A stretch of DNA of 64,000 nucleotides from Melitaea cinxia (Eukaryota; Arthropoda; Insecta; Lepidoptera; Nymphalidae): positions 16,120,508-16,184,507 of the forward strand of contig NC_059408.1 of NCBI RefSeq assembly GCF_905220565.1, written 5' to 3'. Position 1 is the first letter of the stretch; each line of letters begins with the position of its first letter. Under the pieces are notes generated by a model. The model was not told where the DNA came from. It ran no database searches and was given only the letters and a program-made list of their open reading frames with translations. A program made the translations under genes and the position numbers. This document shows, one piece after another, positions 61,060-64,000 of this stretch.

Positions 61060-61672
61060 AACCGACTTCCAAAAAAGGAGGAGGTTCTCAATTCGACTGT
61101 ATTTTTTTTTTTTTTTTTATGTATGTTACATCAGAACTTTTGACCGGGTAGACCGATTTCGACAAATTTTGTTTTAATCGAAAGGTGGTGTGTGCCAATT
61201 GGTCCCATTTAAATTTATTTGAGATCTAACAACTACTTTTCGATTTATATCTAATAATGCGTTTTTATTTGACGCTTTTTTCGTCGACCTACGTTATATT
61301 ATACCGCATAAATTTCTACTGGATGTACCGATTTTGATAATTCTTTTTTTGTTGGAAAGGAGATATCCATAGTTTAGTACCGTGATAAGGAAACCAGGAT
61401 CTGATGATGGGATCCCAGAGAAATCGAGGGAAACTCTCGAAAATCCGTAATAACTTTTTACTGAGTGTACCGATTTTGATAATTTTTAATTTAATCGAAA
61501 GCTGATGTTTATCATATGGTCACATATAAATTTTATCGAGATCTGATAACTACTTTTTGAGTAATCTTTGATAACGCGTAGTTGCTTGACTATTTTTTCG
61601 TCGATCTACGTTGTATTACTTGTCGATGTAATTGAAGTCGGTTTTTTTTTTCGTTTGCGAGCAAACACAATT
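61060..61672 (+). mobile_element. MITE-like element, long complete form
   Basis: Runs from 'aaccgacttccaaaaaaggaggaggttctcaattcgactgta' to 'ttgtcgatgtaattgaagtcggttttttttttcgtttgcgagcaaacac'. It contains two or three related internal modules, each with an 'actgg(g/a)tgtaccgattttgataat' start and an 'ttcgtcgacctacgt' end. The modules explain why shorter copies (e.g. 6,905) match only parts. No ORF; ends are inverted repeats. Confidence 0.7.
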
Positions 61673-62192
61673 ATATAGATCTGTTTTCCAGAAAATTTTC
61701 TCACCCTTGTCTTTTTTTACTTCTTTACCCTTTAAAAACGCATTTGCATCTCTTAGCGAATAATAAGTATGGTGGAAGGCGATGTAATTTATTTGTAACA
61801 TTATATCCTTGAAATATTCAACAAGCCATTTATCCTCATCACTTTTAGTGACTCCTTTTGCATATGCTTTTCAAAGTCATCACAAATTATAATCGGGCGG
61901 AGTAAAGGCGTCAAATTGTGCACTTTACCATATAATGGCGTTCCGCAAACATGTACGACGGTTGATTGAGTGGTCCTCGAAGCCGGATCGTCAATTTATA
62001 ATGCGGCTACCTTATTTGCTGCGTAATTCACTTCCAGCGTTATACTAAAGGATGGTAACCAACACCGTGGAGATTTTGTTTAAATTGAATTTTAATTGCA
62101 TAAATAATTTGCTAATATTTTTTTTTCGACAAGTCTTGTAATAAGAAAATCAGAAATGTCTAACTAAAAAAAGCAATAATAGTCAAACAAAA
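61673..62192. other. Non-coding stretch
   Basis: 61,890-62,050 (gggcggagtaaaggcgtcaaattgtgcac, gcgttccgcaaacatgtacgacggttgattgagtggtcctcgaagccggatcgtc) is GC-richer and looks unique. It has stops in all the frames I checked by eye, so conserved non-coding DNA is more likely than an exon. Confidence 0.3.
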
Positions 62193-62342
62193 GTTGTTAT
62201 CATGTACGCCTGATAGCGATCGTTACTCATAGTAGAGAATATATCCGCCAACCCGCATTGGAGCAGCGTGGGGGATTAAGCTCAGATCCTTCTGCTACAT
62301 GGGGAAAGAGGCCCAGTAGTGGGATATTACAGGCTGAAGCGT
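62193..62342 (+). mobile_element. SINE 3' half (family 1)
   Basis: 'gttgttatcatgtacgcctgatagcgatcgttactcatagtagagaatatatccgccaacccgcattggagcagcgtg..' to 'gggatattacaggctgaagcg'. 5'-truncated, preceded by 'aatagtcaaacaaaa'. Confidence 0.8.
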
Positions 62343-62719
62343 AACGTCCTATATATACTTCGTTTTTCAAAAATAACAGTCATAGACAAATAATATTACT
62401 ACGATTAAAGTTTCAGTAGGACATTCAATGGGTATTGGTTCATATTCTTATGAATGTTTACTTTCAAAATACTCCTCAAAATTACGGTGTACTTATTATA
62501 AAAGAAAAGAAAAATCTAGATTGTCATCTGTTTTTAACGTGTGAATTAATGAATACATTATAATCATTTTCTTAAATGGATGCGATGGAATCGTAATAAA
62601 AAAATAAAAAATAAAAAAACTTTTAACAATATTAAATAAAGTAATTAATAGGAGTAACGACGTTTAACTTTGTATACATCCTCTACTTTATCAGACTATT
62701 CTATTTAAAAAGTCTCAAC
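62343..62719. other. AT-rich non-coding stretch
   Basis: No recognised feature; (ataaaaa)n near 62,597-62,620. Confidence 0.35.
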
Positions 62720-62935
62720 AGATAGTTTACAAAAGCTGAATCGACTCGAACTGGAAAGAGCTCCATCGAGATTGCACCGAACAGTTTCTGCATCAGAATT
62801 TCAATTGCTCTGTATCGTACGCAAACAAAATTCGTATCGGCGTCAATGAGTCGCCGGCTGAGTCAACAGAGCTGAGATAGAGCCACAGCTTACTAGAGAT
62901 CGCAGATACGACACGTTGTAAAACTATTTCAACGA
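62720..62935. promoter_or_regulatory. Unique GC-richer segment with paired AP-1-like sites
   Basis: 'gtcaATGAGTCGccggcTGAGTCAacag' at about 62,843-62,868 holds two AP-1/CNC-type words on the same strand, 12 bp apart start to start, within a segment otherwise rich in CpG for this window (gaatcgactcgaactgg, ccatcgagattgcaccgaac). No TATA or initiator can be placed. Enhancer or promoter role is inference only. Confidence 0.3.
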
Positions 62936-63796
62936 ATTATGTTTGTTCTAAGTGTGTTATTGAGGGAGAAAACTTCAAAAAGTTTTTAGTGGTTCCGTTA
63001 TCTATAGTAATAAGTATAGTTGTTTTATCTCATGCCTATAGTTTTGTTCATCACTTTACTACTTTCCTCGAGAAGAAAATCATAATACTTACGGATACAT
63101 CAACTTACGAGTACATCAAGTCGTTCAAGTAGAATAAAATCTCTAAAAAATAATGAAAAAATAGGAATATTTTAAGAAACAACGAGTTCATATTCGTTTT
63201 ATCTAATACTAGCTGAGCCTTAAGCGTGTTGCTACGTTTTTTTTTTTTTTCGTACAAACTCAGAAACCTTTGTTATTGCATGTTATACGTAAACACTGTT
63301 TTAAAAATGTTTTATCGTATACATAATAAATATATTCTTATTTTGGTGTACAAAGCTTTAAAAATTAGTTTTAAATGTTATTATTTTATTCTATGGCACG
63401 ATCGTCTAAGGAGGTTGCGCTGAGCAATAACCTTCTTTGCTACTTGATAGAGAATGTTTTAGAATTGAGTAATGCAATGTACTTACTGAGAAAAATTCTT
63501 TAGCGCTGTCTCTTCTTAGTTGCAAGATAAATTAGATTTCAGCTGCCTTTGCCTCTCGGTTGAGATTATAATGAGGGATTCTGTTTAAACTTTCAATTTA
63601 TTAAGAGCTGCTGAGTGTCGTTTGATAAACGTTCTTGTATAGTGATGAATATCTTATGAACGCTAATGAAATTTCGTTCGATCGCTGTTTGGAGTTGAAA
63701 ACTTGGAGTTGGAATTGAAATCTGTTTTTCCACAAGTATATATTCTTGATTTGAGGAAATGTACTAAAAGTGTAACGTAGTAAAATTGTGGTGCAT
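62936..63796. other. AT-rich non-coding stretch
   Basis: 'tactagctgagccttaagcgtgttgctacg' with a T-run (63,209-63,250) is a short decayed repeat end. Frames at 63,226-63,423 and 63,601-63,804 are unassigned. Confidence 0.35.
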
Positions 63797-63890
63797 AGCG
63801 ACATCTAGTTATAGCCGCGGTATTACTATTGATCCTGGTATTGAGGTTTATCTGGCGAAGCTTGCGGGCTCACTAGATGGCGTGCTTGGA
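63797..63890. repeat. Short repeat with gcgacatctagt...actagatggcg ends
   Basis: 'agcgacatctagttatag' near 63,797 and 'gctcactagatggcgtgct' near 63,868 are imperfect inverted repeats. The same 'actagatgg' word is at 25,547. Probably a small non-autonomous element; the frame through it is not a gene. Confidence 0.4.
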
Positions 63891-64000
63891 GAGTTGCTAT
63901 GTATTTGCACGGTTTTGTTTTTATATTGTTTCATATTTAAATATTTATTTAATTGCTTAGGATTTTTGTCTAAATTGTTTTTATAAATAATATTAAAAAA
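63891..64000. other. AT-rich window end
   Basis: No recognised feature. Confidence 0.3.

Overview
The window looks like intronic or intergenic DNA from a lepidopteran genome, probably a butterfly. It is AT-rich and has no long open reading frame. It is filled with repeat types typical of Lepidoptera: tRNA-headed SINEs, short elements with RTE-type LINE tails, palindrome-ended MITE-like repeats and decayed LINE ends. Almost every short ORF is a by-product of one of these repeats. The only segment I can assign to a conserved host protein is a 46-nt exon at 42,704-42,749 (+). It encodes WKSRWGVVTKLSPAA, the start of a PH domain like that of DOK7, between a pyrimidine-rich CAG acceptor and a GTAAGG donor. 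I found no partner exons, so the surrounding DNA is best read as large introns of that gene plus flanking sequence.

The most unusual content is one mobile-element family present at three places: locus A (2,191-3,395), locus B (21,561-24,417) and locus C (43,873-44,115). Each is built from a unit of about 310 bp (in C, little more than the tRNA-like part) carrying a complete 73-nt tRNA-like sequence with Pol III A and B boxes and a T5 terminator. Units on the left point to the minus strand and units on the right to the plus strand, so each locus is one foldback of inverted tandem arrays: A has 2 minus and 3 plus, B has 4 minus and 6 plus, C has 1 minus and 1 plus. Each whole array is bracketed by a target-site duplication of 15, 13 or 14 bp. 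The loci use the same two outer end points, B being inserted in the opposite orientation. The three centres differ and each shows 2-3 nt of microhomology. C ends in a run of A. Units are almost identical within a locus and diverged between loci. This pattern fits insertion by target-primed reverse transcription with twin priming or template switching on a multimeric or circular tRNA-like RNA. I know of no described family with this architecture.

Region by region: 1-13 kb holds locus A, SINEs, a TA microsatellite and several MITE-like repeats. 13-21 kb holds SINEs, RTE-tailed elements, a 5S rRNA-like copy (17,109-17,226) and a SINE nested in a MITE. 21.5-24.4 kb is locus B. 24.4-42 kb is repeat-rich, with possible unique or regulatory segments near 24.9 kb and 36.3 kb. 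42-48 kb holds the PH exon with a young RTE-tailed insertion ending 26 bp before it, locus C and more SINEs. 48-64 kb holds a reverse-transcriptase C-terminus (48,985-49,245, minus), a decayed relative of it, SINEs, MITEs and several unassigned segments.

If the loci work together in any way, it is as parasites of shared machinery. The RTE-tailed elements (TSDs of 10-13 bp), the SINEs and the tRNA foldback arrays all carry LINE-type insertion signatures, so an RTE-class or related reverse transcriptase elsewhere in the genome could have mobilised all of them. That link is inference.
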